This document shows positions 27,406 through 37,177 of a DNA stretch of 64,000 nucleotides, piece after piece (the first letter of the stretch is position 1; the number at the start of each line of letters is the position of its first letter). The notes under the pieces were generated by a model. It did no database searches. It worked only from the letters and a program-made list of their open reading frames with translations, and was not told the DNA's origin. This DNA is from Cyanobium sp. E1_MAG_00006 (GTDB lineage Bacteria; Cyanobacteriota; Cyanobacteriia; PCC-6307; Cyanobiaceae): positions 284,767-348,766 of the forward strand of contig JAIYAQ010000012.1 of the NCBI GenBank assembly GCA_027488975.1. The letters run 5' to 3'. Position numbers and translations under genes: made by a program.

Positions 27406-28083
27406 ATGCCCCTGGCCGTACCCCGCAAACTGATCGTGCTCGGCGACAGCGGCGTCTACGGATGGGGCGATCCCGAGGAGGGCGGCTGGTGCGAGCGGCT
27501 GCGGCGCCACTGGATGGCTCTGCCGGATGGCCCGGTGCTGTACCCCCTCGGCGTGCGCGGCGATGGCCTCGAGCGGGTGGCGGCACGCCTGGAGCGGGAG
27601 GTGCACTGCCGCGGTGAACTGCGCCGGCAGATCCCCCAGGGCATCCTGCTGGCGGTCGGACTCAACGACTGTGCACGTGTCGGCAGACCCGACGGACGCC
27701 AGCAGCTGGAGGCGGAGGGATTCCTGTTCGGCCTGCAGCAACTGCTGCTGCAGGCCCGCCGCATCGCTCCGGTGCTGGTGCTCGGGCTCACACCCGTGGA
27801 TGAGGCCGTGATGCCCTACGCCGATGTGCTCTGGTACGGGCTGGACCAGGTGCGGCGCTACGAAGGGCTGCTGGAGGAGGCCTGCCTGGAGGCGGATGTG
27901 CCCTTCCTGCCGCTGCTGAACAACCTGCTCGACGATCCCGCCTGGCCCAGCTGGCTTGGCACGGATGGCGTGCACCTCAACAGCGACGGACACCGGCAGG
28001 TGTACGAGCGGGTGCGGCACTGGCCTGCCCTGTTGCGCTGGGCCGACCTGGAGCCCCTGGCGATCCAGACACCCCTGGCCTGA
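27406..28083 (+). CDS. SGNH/GDSL-type hydrolase
   Basis: 225 residues without a signal peptide, so probably cytoplasmic. The SGNH blocks are visible in order: block I VLGDSGVYGWGD with the nucleophile Ser near residue 14, a Gly block (LGVRGDG), the Asn block (VGLNDCARVGR), and block V DGVHLNSDGH with the catalytic Asp and His near the C-terminus. The family hydrolyses esters or thioesters (lipids, acylated sugars, lysophospholipids), and the substrate here is unknown. It is separated by 67 bases from the ABC permease and may be read from the same transcript. Confidence 0.88.
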   Translation: MPLAVPRKLIVLGDSGVYGWGDPEEGGWCERLRRHWMALPDGPVLYPLGVRGDGLERVAARLEREVHCRGELRRQIPQGILLAVGLNDCARVGRPDGRQQLEAEGFLFGLQQLLLQARRIAPVLVLGLTPVDEAVMPYADVLWYGLDQVRRYEGLLEEACLEADVPFLPLLNNLLDDPAWPSWLGTDGVHLNSDGHRQVYERVRHWPALLRWADLEPLAIQTPLA

Positions 28084-28194
28084 ATGGCGCCCATGGGCGT
28101 CCCCCTAGCGGGGGATTGCGATTGCCCCGCAGCGGGTGACGCTCGGCCCGGTGCTCCGAGCGGACGGTGGAACCACGGAGTTCCCCAACCCTCC

Positions 28195-29043
28195 ATGAGC
28201 ACCAACCTCTCCCCCAGCGCAACACACCCCACCAGCGCCACCGGTTCCGGTACCGCAGCAACGGCCAGCTGGCAGGAGCGCAACAGCCAGCTCCTTGCCG
28301 TGTATGTCCGCGAGCGCAGCATCGACAGCCGCAACGCCGTGGTGCGGGCAAACCTGCCACTGATCTGGCAGGCGGCGCGCCGCGAAAGTCAGCGCAGCGG
28401 CCACAGCTTCGAGGATCTCAGCCAGGTGGGCTGCCTCGGTCTGATCAAGGCGGTGGAGCACTTCGATCTCGGGCGCGGCACCAGCCTCAGCAGCGCCGCC
28501 ATGCCCTGGATCATCGGGGCCATGCGCCAGCACCTGCGCGACCGCTGCCAGCCACTGCGCGCCAGCCGCACGCTGCACGAGCTGACCCTGCGAGCCCACC
28601 AGCTTCAGCAGCAACGCCTGCAGGAGCAGATGCCGCCCCTGAACGACGCGGAGCTGCCACAGGCCCTCGGCTGCAGCCCTGCCCGGTGGCAGGAGGCCCG
28701 TGGCTTGCAGCAGGCGCTGCGGCTGGCCAGCCTCGACCAGCCCCAGCTGCTGGAAGGGAGCGAGAGCATGACCCTGCAGGACCAACTCGTTGATCCGGCC
28801 AGCGCGGATCGCTACGCCGGCGCCGTCCGCTCGGAGCGGCGGCGCCTGCTCTGGCGCGCCCTGCGGCGACTGGAGCGGAGCCAGCGCCGCCTGCTGCTGG
28901 GACGGGTGCTGCAGCAGCGCGCCTGGGGCGAGCTGGGTGCGCAGTTCGGGCTCAGCGCCAAGGTCACCCAGCGCCGCTTCGCCCAGCTGCTGGAGCTGCT
29001 GCGCCAGCAGCTGGGCCCCGACCTGGCGGCTGATCTGGCCTAA
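28195..29043 (+). CDS. Group 3 RNA polymerase sigma factor (SigF/SigB-like)
   Basis: 282 residues from the ATG at 28195, which follows a long non-conserved in-frame stretch. No region 1.1 is seen. Region 2 is clear (RANLPLIWQAARRES, then FEDLSQVGCLGLIKAVEHFDLGRGTSLSSAAMPWI). Region 3 is shortened, and region 4 ends with an HTH (WGELGAQFGLSAKVTQRRFAQL). Such alternative sigma factors redirect polymerase to stress or motility promoters; SigF in Synechocystis controls pili and motility. A GC-rich inverted repeat (TCCCCC-TAGC-GGGGGA at 28099-28114) lies in its leader. The last four bases overlap the converging DUF92 gene. Confidence 0.88.
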   Translation: MSTNLSPSATHPTSATGSGTAATASWQERNSQLLAVYVRERSIDSRNAVVRANLPLIWQAARRESQRSGHSFEDLSQVGCLGLIKAVEHFDLGRGTSLSSAAMPWIIGAMRQHLRDRCQPLRASRTLHELTLRAHQLQQQRLQEQMPPLNDAELPQALGCSPARWQEARGLQQALRLASLDQPQLLEGSESMTLQDQLVDPASADRYAGAVRSERRRLLWRALRRLERSQRRLLLGRVLQQRAWGELGAQFGLSAKVTQRRFAQLLELLRQQLGPDLAADLA

Positions 29044-29804
29044 ACCAACCCGAACGCCAGGGCCAGGCCCATGGCCAGCAGGGCAGCGATCAGGGTCTGC
29101 AAGGCATTCACCAGTTCGTTGCTCAGCCAGCGCAAGCGAGGCTGCAGGGTGGCGCCGATCAGGCTCTCGATCAGGGTGGCCACCAGGCCCACCAGGGTCA
29201 CCAGGCCCAGGAGCTCCGGTCCCTGCAGCAGGCCCAGCGCCACCATCACCAGAGCCATCAGGGCACTGCCGGCCACGCTGGCGACGGTGCCCTCGGCGCT
29301 GATGGCACCCTCCGTGCCGGGGGGCACCGGCCGCAGGCTGGTGATCAGAAACGTACGGCGCCCCCAGCGCTTGCCGATCTCGCTGCCACAGGTATCAGCC
29401 AGCTTGGCGGCGAAACTGGCGGCAAACCCGATCCGTAGCAGCGCCACCGGCGCCGCCGGCAACACGGTGAACACCGCCAGGGCGGCACCGGTGGCCGCCG
29501 AACCCCAGACGTTCTCCGGACCACGAAGGCCGCCGCGGCCCTCTGCCAGCCCCTGCTCCTGCTTGCGGCGAAAGCCGAGGCGGGTCACCAGCGAGCCAAG
29601 GGCGAGGTAGAGAACCACCGCCCACCAGCCGGGCCAGTCGAGGCTGCCCAGCAGCAGCGTGCCGAGCACGCCGGCATGGATCCAGCCGGCGCGGGTGAGC
29701 AGTGGCAGCCGCTGGGCCAGGGCGATCAGCACCGCATTGATCAGCAGCGCCCACAACCAGTGCTGCAGCCGCTCCGGGCTGGCCAGGACCATCAGCTCCA
29801 GCAT
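29040..29804 (-). CDS. DUF92/TIGR00297 family membrane protein (phytyl-phosphate kinase VTE6-like)
   Basis: 254 residues with about six to seven hydrophobic helices. The family signature is present: GFAASFAAKLADTCGSEIGK, then VPPGTEGAISAEGTVASV. The plant homologue VTE6 phosphorylates phytyl monophosphate, salvaging phytol from chlorophyll breakdown for tocopherol and chlorophyll. The cyanobacterial member is thought to do the same, which fits an organism with the chlorophyll genes seen here. That extension is inference. It converges on the sigma-factor gene with a four-base overlap. Confidence 0.88.
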   Translation of the reverse strand: MLELMVLASPERLQHWLWALLINAVLIALAQRLPLLTRAGWIHAGVLGTLLLGSLDWPGWWAVVLYLALGSLVTRLGFRRKQEQGLAEGRGGLRGPENVWGSAATGAALAVFTVLPAAPVALLRIGFAASFAAKLADTCGSEIGKRWGRRTFLITSLRPVPPGTEGAISAEGTVASVAGSALMALVMVALGLLQGPELLGLVTLVGLVATLIESLIGATLQPRLRWLSNELVNALQTLIAALLAMGLALAFGLV

Positions 29805-29955
29805 GGTGCGCAGGCAAAGCAGTGACCCAGCTCAACATGCCGGCGCCATCTCGGCACCCTGGGAGCGTGCCCCTTCTGTTGCACTGCCCTAAGGGCCTGG
29901 GCCTGCGCGGCCATCGGCAGCGGATAATCCAGCCAGCGGCCTGCTGATCGGCGTC

Positions 29956-30378
29956 ATGGTGTTCAACCGCAAGGGCAACTTCTTCCTCAACCTTGATGAG
30001 AAAGCCCCTGAGAAGCCGGCGATCGTGGCCCCGGTGACGGCACCCAAGGCTGCCGACGCCGAGCCAGCAGCCAGCAACCCAGCAGCCACCATCGCCATAG
30101 CGGCCGCGCCAGCTTCCACAGGGACCGCGGCCGCCACTGCCAGTGAAGCGGCCAGTGGACCGGCCACTGAACCAGCCAGCAGCCCGGTGCTGACCACAGC
30201 TGAAGCGATTGCGGCCGAGCTGGCCGCAGCCCAGGCGGCTCGCCCCGCCGTGCGCAACGCCACCTTCGCTCCCGATTGCCTGGTGCCCGGCATGGCCCTG
30301 CCAATGCGCCGCCGCTGCGGCGGCGCCAACCTTGCCGGCTTCCGCGGCATGGCCGGCGGCTTGTTCGGCAAGAAGTGA
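29956..30378 (+). CDS. Hypothetical protein with Ala/Pro-rich middle and conserved C-terminus
   Basis: 140 residues from the ATG at 29956. The N-terminus is short and basic (MVFNRKGNFFLNLDEKAPEKP). About 80 residues of Ala, Thr, Ser and Pro follow, which look disordered. The C-terminal 40 residues are ordered-looking and contain FAPDCLVPGMALPMRRR and a glycine-rich GFRGMAGGLFGKK end. I recall similar C-termini in other picocyanobacterial proteins without an assigned role. No membrane helix is present. It stands alone between two minus-strand genes. Confidence 0.65.
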   Translation: MVFNRKGNFFLNLDEKAPEKPAIVAPVTAPKAADAEPAASNPAATIAIAAAPASTGTAAATASEAASGPATEPASSPVLTTAEAIAAELAAAQAARPAVRNATFAPDCLVPGMALPMRRRCGGANLAGFRGMAGGLFGKK

Positions 30379-30462
30379 GCGTCTGGCACCAGTGAGCGAC
30401 TGAGGCCCTTGAGCGGCGGCTTAACCCGCTGCGCCAGCACCGATCAGCGCTGGCGGGTCTGC

Positions 30463-31305
30463 CTAGCAGCCGCACACCCCACCACGCCAGCTGCTGATCG
30501 CACTGAGGCCGGCCACACAGGCCGTGGAACTGCGAAGGATGCGTGGCCCCAGATCCACCGCCGTCCAGCCGGCCAACCGGGCCTCGGTCTCCTCCCCGTC
30601 AGCCCAGCCACCCTCAGGCCCACAGGCCAGCCAGATTGCCTCCGGCCACTGTGAGGGCTGCCTGGTCTGGCGGCTGAGGGCGTCCACCAGTGACAGCCGA
30701 TCGGCACGGCGCGTGGTGGCCCACAGCAGCAACGAAGCGGCACCATCCGCAGCGCCGCTGGCCGCGTTGGCCTCCCTGGCCTGCTCCAGCACCGCCGGCA
30801 GAGTGCAGGGCTCGGCGATCTCCGGCAACCACAGCCGCTCGCACTGTTCAGCCGCTTCGGCGGCGATGCTGCGCCAGCGCTCGGGACGCAGCTGGCCCTG
30901 CACGGCGGTGCGCTCACACAGCAGCGGCAACAGCTGGTCGACGCCCAGCTCCACCGCCATCCGCACCACCACCTCGAAATCACGCTTGACCACCGCAGCG
31001 GCGAGCACCAACCGCGGTCGCGGCGGCGGCTGGTGCTGCAGGGGCTCCGCCAGCGGCTGCACCAGCCGGGCCCGATCCGCCGCCAGCAGCTGGGCAGCCC
31101 AGAGACGCCCGGCTCCATCCACCACGCTGAATCCATCCCCCGGGCCGTAACGCAGCACCCGGGTCAGATAGCGGCTTTCCGCCGCGCTGAGGCAGAGCTC
31201 GATCACCTCCTGCCTGCCACCGCCGGAGGCCGCCGAAGCGGCAGCCGCCGCAGCTGCCGCCAGCCGAGCGGGCGCGATCAGCAACCGGCGCTGCTCGCGG
31301 GCCAT
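30463..31305 (-). CDS. rsmE: 16S rRNA (uracil-1498-N3)-methyltransferase
   Basis: 280 residues. A member of the SPOUT methyltransferases, it methylates U1498 of 16S rRNA using S-adenosylmethionine. The knotted cofactor-binding site is visible at the C-terminus (ACGPEGGWADGEE, then LGPRILRSSTA), and the RNA-binding PUA-like domain at the N-terminus (ESRYLTRVLRYGPGD). A run of about ten alanines near residues 15-27 is unusual but harmless-looking. The gene lies directly downstream of the DUF3531 gene on the same strand (three-base spacing), so the two are probably one transcript. Confidence 0.92.
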   Translation of the reverse strand: MAREQRRLLIAPARLAAAAAAAASAASGGGRQEVIELCLSAAESRYLTRVLRYGPGDGFSVVDGAGRLWAAQLLAADRARLVQPLAEPLQHQPPPRPRLVLAAAVVKRDFEVVVRMAVELGVDQLLPLLCERTAVQGQLRPERWRSIAAEAAEQCERLWLPEIAEPCTLPAVLEQAREANAASGAADGAASLLLWATTRRADRLSLVDALSRQTRQPSQWPEAIWLACGPEGGWADGEETEARLAGWTAVDLGPRILRSSTACVAGLSAISSWRGGVCGC

Positions 31306-31308
31306 CGT

Positions 31309-31767
31309 TCAGGCGTCGGGGTCGTCGAAGGCGAACGGGCTGTCCGGGTGGGTGTCCACCGGCCAGTCGTCGTTGACGCCACCGACCACCAGCTCCTCGA
31401 TCTCCACCACATCGGCGCTGAGCTGGCGCAGGGTGTTGATCAACACGTCGATCGCCAGTCCATCGCTGGTGCCCAGATCCAGCCAGCAGCGTGCCCAGTC
31501 GCCCTGGTACTCCATTTCGCCCATGTTGTGCATCAGCGCCGGCAGCGACCGCTCGGCCCCCTCGCCGTCGTAGGCCATCCAGTTCACATCGGCGCCCTGC
31601 TCGTGCACCTGCAGGTTCTCGGCGTTGAAGCCACCGAGCTTGCCGAGGAAGAACCAGCTCTCGAAGGCGGTGTCGACGTAGCCGCGCTCCCCCTGGCCGG
31701 GCGTGTTGCTGAAGCGCAGCCAAATCCAGCAGTTGAAGGGATTGAACTCCCGGAAGCGAATCTCCAT
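31309..31767 (-). CDS. DUF3531 family protein
   Basis: 152 residues from the ATG at 31767. The start MEIRFREFNPFNCWIWLRFS and the FFLGKLGGFNAENLQV segment are characteristic of DUF3531, a cyanobacterial and plastid family with no known activity. The C-terminal half is acidic (EIEELVVGG, DDPDA end). An 11-residue extension to 31800 would overlap the divergent ABC gene's leader and is less likely. No signal peptide or membrane segment. It precedes rsmE by three bases. Confidence 0.88.
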   Translation of the reverse strand: MEIRFREFNPFNCWIWLRFSNTPGQGERGYVDTAFESWFFLGKLGGFNAENLQVHEQGADVNWMAYDGEGAERSLPALMHNMGEMEYQGDWARCWLDLGTSDGLAIDVLINTLRQLSADVVEIEELVVGGVNDDWPVDTHPDSPFAFDDPDA

Positions 31768-31844
31768 CGAGCGGCGGCGGCCTGGCGTGGGTGATCCCAT
31801 CCAACATGCTGGAAGATCCGTCCGTCCGCACCCCCTCTCCAGCG

Positions 31845-32519
31845 ATGCTCGAGCTGCGCGCGCTGCGCTATCAGGCCGCCACGGCTGCGGAACCGGTGCT
31901 TCGGGATGTCAGCCTGCAGCTGGAGGCCGGCAAGCCCGCGCTGGTGGCAGGGCGCAGCGGCAGCGGCAAGACCACGCTGCTGGAGCTGATCTGCGGCCTG
32001 GCCGATCCGGGCGGCGGCCAGATCCTCTGGAACGGTGAGCCGTTGAACGCCCGCCAGCGCCGCTGGCTGTGCGGGCTGGTGTTCCAGTTCCCGGAACGCC
32101 ATTTCCTTGGCCTGACGGTGGGCCAGGAGCTGAAGCTGGGCCAGCGGCGCCTGCCCTGGGAAACCGCCGAGCGGGTGCTGGGGCAGGTGGGGTTGCAGGG
32201 GTTGTCACTACAGCAGGCGCCTGAGCGGCTCAGCGGCGGCCAGCAGCGGCGCCTGGCCCTGGCGGTACAGCTGCTGCGGGATCCGCGCGTGCTGCTGCTG
32301 GATGAACCCACCGCAGGACTCGACTGGTCGGTGCGCGATGAGGTGCTGGAGCTGCTGGAGCGCCTGAGCCGTGATCGTGTGGTGCTGGTGGTCACCCACG
32401 AGCCGGAGCTGTTCGCCGGCTGGGTGGATCCCGCCTGCAGCTGGCGGCTGCTGCATGGGCAGCTGCAGCCCCTGGCGGCGGAGCGCAGCGCGGCGCTGGC
32501 GGCCGACCGGCGCCGCTGA
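31845..32519 (+). CDS. ABC transporter ATP-binding protein (ECF-type-like)
   Basis: 224 residues from the ATG at 31845. Walker A is [15 protein letters not shown] near residue 37, the Q-loop region reads [20 protein letters not shown], the signature [16 protein letters not shown], Walker [14 protein letters not shown], and the H-loop VVTHEPELF. The FPERHFLG stretch after the Q-loop recalls the A-components of energy-coupling-factor transporters and their plastid ABCI relatives. No membrane partner is adjacent, so the substrate is unknown. The gene is divergent from DUF3531, with a short shared upstream region. Confidence 0.88.
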   Translation: MLELRALRYQAATAAEPVLRDVSLQLEAGKPALVAGRSGSGKTTLLELICGLADPGGGQILWNGEPLNARQRRWLCGLVFQFPERHFLGLTVGQELKLGQRRLPWETAERVLGQVGLQGLSLQQAPERLSGGQQRRLALAVQLLRDPRVLLLDEPTAGLDWSVRDEVLELLERLSRDRVVLVVTHEPELFAGWVDPACSWRLLHGQLQPLAAERSAALAADRRR

Positions 32520-32547
32520 ATACAGTTTCACCACTGGGGCGAGGACC

Positions 32548-33465
32548 ATGGCGGATCGGTTGGTGCGGGCCACGGCGGCCCAGGGCGGCATCCGCCTGGT
32601 GGCGGTGAGCAGCACCACGGCCGTTCGCTACGCCCGTCGCCGCCACAACCTGTCGTTTCTCACCACGGCCCTGCTGGGCCGGGCGATGACGGCTGGCCTG
32701 CTGCTGGCCAGCTCGATGAAGGTGGCCCACGGCCGGGTCAATCTGCGCATCGCTTCCGACGGCCCCCTGCGCGGGCTGATGGTGGATGCGGGGCGTGACG
32801 GCACGGTGCGCGGCTACGTGGGCGATCCACAGCTGGAACTCGATCTCGTGCCGGAGCCGGGTGGCGGCCATCACTTCGATTTCCGCCAGGCCACCGGCAC
32901 CGGCTACCTGCACGTGGTGCGCGACCTGGGCGAGGGCGAGCCGTTCAGCTCCACGGTGGAACTGGTGAGCGGCGGCATCGGCGATGACATCGCCTCCTAC
33001 CTGCTGCACTCCGAGCAGACGCCCTCGGCGGTGTTCGTGGGCGAGCAGATCGACAGCAGCGGCGTGCGCCACGCCGGTGGCGTGCTGGTGCAGGTGCTGC
33101 CCAAGGCAGCCCAGGAACCGGCCCTGGTGGCCCTGCTGGAAGATCGCTGCCGCGAGATCAGCGGCTTCAGCCAGCGCCTGGCCGCCTGCGAGGGCAACCT
33201 GCAGACCCTGCTGGAGGACATCTTCCCGGACCTCGATCCGCAGCTGCTGGAGGACGCCGAGGCCAGCCAGGACGTGAGCTTCCACTGCCCCTGCAGCCGC
33301 CGCCGCAGCCTCAATGCCCTCAAGCTGCTGGGCCGAGCCGAACTGAGCGAGATGCTGGCCGAGGACGGACGTGCCGAGCTCACCTGCCACTTCTGCAACG
33401 AGATCTACGAGGTGAATGGCGGCGAGCTGCAGGAGCTGATCCATGAGCTCACACCCGCCGCCTGA
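32548..33465 (+). CDS. hslO: Hsp33 redox-regulated chaperone
   Basis: 305 residues from the ATG at 32548. The cytoplasmic holdase is activated by oxidation. Its four zinc-binding redox cysteines are intact, as a C-x-C pair in HCPCSRRR (about residues 247-249) and a C-x-x-C pair in CHFCNEIY (about 279-282). The N-terminal core motifs are present ([26 protein letters not shown]). An oxidant-responsive chaperone suits a photosynthetic cell. It starts 28 bases after the ABC ATPase gene in the same direction. Confidence 0.95.
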   Translation: MADRLVRATAAQGGIRLVAVSSTTAVRYARRRHNLSFLTTALLGRAMTAGLLLASSMKVAHGRVNLRIASDGPLRGLMVDAGRDGTVRGYVGDPQLELDLVPEPGGGHHFDFRQATGTGYLHVVRDLGEGEPFSSTVELVSGGIGDDIASYLLHSEQTPSAVFVGEQIDSSGVRHAGGVLVQVLPKAAQEPALVALLEDRCREISGFSQRLAACEGNLQTLLEDIFPDLDPQLLEDAEASQDVSFHCPCSRRRSLNALKLLGRAELSEMLAEDGRAELTCHFCNEIYEVNGGELQELIHELTPAA

Positions 33466-33506
33466 GGGCAGCGGGTTCGCTCAGCGGGCAATCAGCGGAT
33501 CGGCAA

Positions 33507-34214
33507 TCAGGCGATCAGCAGGGCCCCGAGCGCGAGCAGGAGCAAGGCCGGCAGGCTCTGCACCTGCTGCATGGTCAGTGGCAGGCCCAGGGGCAGGCCG
33601 GGATCCAGCAGGGACACCAGCAGCCCACCCAGCAGCAGTCCGGCGCTGAGCAGCAGCAGGCTCCAGCCCACCGCCGGCAGGAAGCGGCCACCACGGCGCT
33701 GGAGATGCACAGCGGTGAGCAGCGTGGCCAGGGCCAGCACCAGCTCAGCCGCTGTTGGCGGTGCCAGCAACAGCACGGCCAGCAGGCTGCCACCACCGAT
33801 CAGCGGCAGCCAGCGCGCCTTGCCCTCGGCCAGGCCAAGGCTGGGCAGCGCCAGGCGGGAAGCCGGAAGCGAGGGCAGGGAGGGCCTGGGGAGGCTGGCC
33901 AGATTCGGCAGGGAGGGCAGGCTCGGCCTGGCCGCTGGTGAGGCGGTGGATGGGCGGCTGGCTTCCCGCTGGGAGGCACTGACGGCGGCAGAGCTCACCT
34001 TGCCTTGCTGGCGCTCCTTGAGCCGATCCATCAGCACGGCGTCGTAAGCCGCCTCAATGCGGGCCCGGGCCTGCGGGTCATCACCCACCTCGTTCAGGCG
34101 CTGCTGTTTGGCCTGCTGAACGGCATCGAAACCGGCATCAGGGCTGATCCCCAGCCGTTCGTACGGCCCGCTGGCGGGGTTGGCGTCAGGTGAGGGGTCC
34201 GCTCCCAGGGTCAT
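33507..34214 (-). CDS. CPP1-like (DUF3353) J-like membrane protein
   Basis: 235 residues. The N-terminal 65 residues form a J-like domain without an HPD (GPYERLGISPDAGFDAVQQ, then ARIEAAYDAVLMDRLKERQQGK). A Ser/Pro/Leu-rich linker with repeated LPSLP motifs follows, then about four transmembrane helices. This is the architecture of CPP1, the chloroplast chaperone-like protein that stabilises light-dependent protochlorophyllide oxidoreductase in plants. The cyanobacterial members are presumed to help related membrane proteins. The missing HPD means it does not stimulate DnaK in the usual way. It converges on hslO. Confidence 0.88.
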   Translation of the reverse strand: MTLGADPSPDANPASGPYERLGISPDAGFDAVQQAKQQRLNEVGDDPQARARIEAAYDAVLMDRLKERQQGKVSSAAVSASQREASRPSTASPAARPSLPSLPNLASLPRPSLPSLPASRLALPSLGLAEGKARWLPLIGGGSLLAVLLLAPPTAAELVLALATLLTAVHLQRRGGRFLPAVGWSLLLLSAGLLLGGLLVSLLDPGLPLGLPLTMQQVQSLPALLLLALGALLIA

Positions 34215-34355
34215 GGCCGAGCCGCAGGCGGCAGATTGATCCGAGCGTAGGCAGGCACCGCGGCGAACGGCGCTGAAGGCCGGGACAAACCGCCGAACTG
34301 GGCGAGCTTTCCAACGGCTAGGGCCTCCAACGGGCAGGGCCTTCGAACGGAGACG

Positions 34356-34580
34356 TCAAAAAAGCGGTTCGCTGTGGCGGTAGCCGCCTTCCTGTTGCAG
34401 GCGGCGCCGCTGCTGCTCAGCTTCATCGCGGCGGAGCCAGCAGCGGCGTTTGAGCAGCGGCATCTGGGGTGGGAGGTGGCTGCCCTCACGCATCTCCACG
34501 CTGGCATCACCGGGCACGAAGGCCACGAAGTCGCTGCCGCCATCGGCGCGGGGTCGAACGAGCCAGAGAGGTCTTGCCAT
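34356..34580 (-). CDS. Small protein, DUF1651-like
   Basis: 74 residues from the ATG at 34580. The layout (WLVRP near the start, a middle acidic strand, PLLKRRCWLRRDEAEQQRRRLQQEGG near the end) resembles DUF1651, a family of small proteins common in Synechococcus and Prochlorococcus. The usual Trp near the end of that motif is replaced by Tyr. No function is known. The upstream ATG at 34616 would add 12 residues of non-family sequence. Confidence 0.5.
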   Translation of the reverse strand: MARPLWLVRPRADGGSDFVAFVPGDASVEMREGSHLPPQMPLLKRRCWLRRDEAEQQRRRLQQEGGYRHSEPLF

Positions 34581-34670
34581 CGCGCACTCGCCGTCGTGAC
34601 CTTTCGTTGCAAACAAGTCTGGCGTCCGCAGAGGCGAGACGTGGCTGGGATCACCGCACCCCCACCCGGA

Positions 34671-36332
34671 TCAGAGGGCGATCGGCTCAACGCCGCTCAC
34701 CACCGGTGCAACAGCACTCAGCGCCAGGTCGGCATGGTCCTCATGCAACTGGTTGAGATTCCACTCGTTCTTGAACAACAGCACCGGCCGGTCCCAGGCA
34801 TCGCGCACGGTCTTGCAGTTGAAGATGCGACCCACCGCCTCCAGGGCCGGCCACCCGCCCACCACCCAGCGGGCCACGGCAAAACCAAGAGGTTCAAGCC
34901 TGGTCTGGACGCCGTATTCATTCTCGAGGCGGTACTGCACCACCTCAAGCTGCAACTGGCCCACCGCTGCCAGGATCGGATCGCGCTTGCTCTGGTCGGT
35001 GTCGTAAAGGATCTGCACGGCCCCCTCCTCGCGCAGCTCATTCACCCCCTTGCGGAAGCTCTTGAACGCGGAAGGGTTGGGGTTGCGCAACCAGGCGAAG
35101 ATCTCCGGACTGAAGCAGGGAATGCCCTCGTACTCCACCTTCGGCCCGAGATAGAGGGTGTCGCCGATGGCGAACATGCCCGGGTTGTTGAGGCCGATCA
35201 CATCGCCGGGGTAGGCGTCCTCCACAACTTCGCGATCCTGGCCGAACAGCTTCTGCGGACGTGACAGGCGGATCGCCTTGCCGGTGCGGGCGTGCTGCAC
35301 CGTCATGTCCTTCTCGAAGCGGCCGGAGCACACCCGCACGAAGGCGACGCGGTCGCGGTGGCGGGGATCCATATTGGCCTGGAGCTTGAACACAAAGCCG
35401 CTGAAACCGGGAGCCACCGGCTCGATCACACCGGCGCTGCTGCTGCGGGGTGTGGGTTTCTGGGCCAACTCCAGGAAGGCATCAAGGAACGGCCGCACAC
35501 CGAAGTTGGTCATGGCCGAACCGAAAAACACCGGGCTCAGCTCACCGGCATGCACCAGTTCCAGATCAAGCGTATTGCCGGCACCCTCCAGCAGCTCCAG
35601 CTCCTCGAGGGCCGCCTCCAGCAGCTCACTCTCCACGGCGCCGCTGGCGCGGGCGTCGTCGACGCTGAGCACCTTCTCCTCGGAGGCGCGACCCCGCTCG
35701 GCGCGCTGAAACAGAATCACCTGGCGGCTGCGGCGATCGATCACGCCGCGGAAGCGATCGCCGCTGCCGATCGGCCAGTTCACCGGCCAGCAGGCCAGGC
35801 CCAGCTCCTGCTCGATCTCATCGAGCAGCTCCAGGGGGTCACGCCCCGGCCGGTCCATCTTGTTGATGAAGGTGAAGATCGGAATGCGTCGCATCCGGCA
35901 CACCTCGAACAATTTGCGCGTCTGGGGTTCGAGGCCCTTGGCGGCGTCCTCGAGCATCACCGCGTTGTCGGCGGCGGCCAGGGTGCGGTAGGTGTCCTCA
36001 GAGAAGTCCTGGTGGCCAGGGGTGTCCAGCAGGTTGATCGTGCTGCCCGCGTAATCGAACTGCAGCACGGTGGAGGTGATCGAGATGCCGCGCTGCTTCT
36101 CCAGCTCCATCCAGTCGGAGGTCACCTTGCGCTGCTCGCCCTTGGCCTTGACGGCGCCCGCCTGCTGAATCGCACCGCCGTAGAGCAGCAGCTTCTCGGT
36201 GAGCGTCGTCTTGCCCGCATCCGGGTGGGAGATGATCGCGAAGTTGCGGCGGCGGCCTACCGCCTCGGCAAGGGCTTCCAGTTCGGAGTTGCTGGCGGCG
36301 CCGCCGGCGCTCGTGCTGATGCTGCTGGTCAT
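34671..36332 (-). CDS. prfC: Peptide chain release factor 3
   Basis: 553 residues. The GTPase removes RF1 and RF2 from the ribosome after peptide release. The G-domain motifs are visible: G1 [15 protein letters not shown], the G2 Thr in [15 protein letters not shown]3 DTPGHQDF, G4 NKMD and the G5-like GSG. Domains II and III follow from about residue 300 ([38 protein letters not shown]). A Ser/Thr/Gly-rich N-terminal tail of about 25 residues precedes the G domain. It is separated from the methyltransferase gene by only 39 bases, so the two could share a transcript. Confidence 0.95.
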   Translation of the reverse strand: MTSSISTSAGGAASNSELEALAEAVGRRRNFAIISHPDAGKTTLTEKLLLYGGAIQQAGAVKAKGEQRKVTSDWMELEKQRGISITSTVLQFDYAGSTINLLDTPGHQDFSEDTYRTLAAADNAVMLEDAAKGLEPQTRKLFEVCRMRRIPIFTFINKMDRPGRDPLELLDEIEQELGLACWPVNWPIGSGDRFRGVIDRRSRQVILFQRAERGRASEEKVLSVDDARASGAVESELLEAALEELELLEGAGNTLDLELVHAGELSPVFFGSAMTNFGVRPFLDAFLELAQKPTPRSSSAGVIEPVAPGFSGFVFKLQANMDPRHRDRVAFVRVCSGRFEKDMTVQHARTGKAIRLSRPQKLFGQDREVVEDAYPGDVIGLNNPGMFAIGDTLYLGPKVEYEGIPCFSPEIFAWLRNPNPSAFKSFRKGVNELREEGAVQILYDTDQSKRDPILAAVGQLQLEVVQYRLENEYGVQTRLEPLGFAVARWVVGGWPALEAVGRIFNCKTVRDAWDRPVLLFKNEWNLNQLHEDHADLALSAVAPVVSGVEPIAL

Positions 36333-36371
36333 CGGCCCAGCCTGCCAGGCAGCGTCAGCGCCATGCAGGCT

Positions 36372-37046
36372 TCAGTCGAGCCGGCCCCACACCTCCAGGT
36401 AGCGGTCCTCCAGGGCTGCCAGCTGCAGGCAGCCCAGGCCAGCGGCGCTCAGCTGGGCGGCCACCTCCTCCGGCGTGAAGGCGGCCTGCAGCGAGGCGAG
36501 GTAGTCGTGCTGCAGCACGGGTGGCGCATCGGCGAGATGGCGGGCCCGCAGAGCCTCGGCATCCGCCAGGCAGGCCGGCCGGCGCAGATCCTTCACATAC
36601 ACCGCCGCACCGGGGGCGGCCAGCTGCCGCAAGCTGCGCCAGAGCACACCGGGATCGTGCAGATGATGCAACAGGCTGTTGCTCAGCACGGCGCTGGCAC
36701 CACCGGGCAGGGCCGGATCCGGCAGCACCGCCTGCACGAAGCGCAGACGCTCCGCCAGCTGTGGCTCTTGCTGGAGCTGTTGCTGCAGCTGCTCGTGCGC
36801 CAGGGCCAGCATCGGAGCCGAGCCATCGAGGGCGAACACAGTGGCCGCCGGATAGTTGAACGCCAGCCGAAAGCTGATGTTGCCGGGGCCGCAGCCCAGA
36901 TCCACCAGCCGCTCGCCGAGTCCCTCAGGGAACAGCTGGCGCACACGCGCCAGAAACGCCAGATCGCTGACAGTGAAATCAGCCTCGGCGTAGGCCCGAG
37001 CCTGCTCCAGGCCCGTCATCAGCTCGGGTTCAGGGATGCGCTGCAT
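36372..37046 (-). CDS. Class I SAM-dependent methyltransferase
   Basis: 224 residues from the ATG at 37046. The SAM-binding motif I reads RLVDLGCGPGNISFRLAF near residue 47, followed by VFALDGSAPMLALA (motif II acidic residue) and SNSLLHHLHDP (motif IV region). The C-terminal part, with LEDRYLEVWGRLD, is typical of UbiE-like small-molecule methyltransferases. The substrate is not identifiable from the sequence. It is divergent from nrdJ, with a 131-base shared upstream region. Confidence 0.85.
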   Translation of the reverse strand: MQRIPEPELMTGLEQARAYAEADFTVSDLAFLARVRQLFPEGLGERLVDLGCGPGNISFRLAFNYPAATVFALDGSAPMLALAHEQLQQQLQQEPQLAERLRFVQAVLPDPALPGGASAVLSNSLLHHLHDPGVLWRSLRQLAAPGAAVYVKDLRRPACLADAEALRARHLADAPPVLQHDYLASLQAAFTPEEVAAQLSAAGLGCLQLAALEDRYLEVWGRLD

Positions 37047-37177
37047 GGCCGATGGGAACGGATCACTCCGCGAGACTGCAGTGCCACGGGGGCGCCCCCG
37101 CCAATGGTGGCAACGACAGCTTGCCGACCCCACCAGTGGCGTTATGGTGCCGGCACGCCCGCTGCTGCCGCCACGTC

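Noticed and set aside
28099..28114. GC-rich hairpin in the sigma-factor leader as a terminator
   Set aside because: The stem (TCCCCC with GGGGGA) has no following T run; it may be a leader structure, but termination is not supported.
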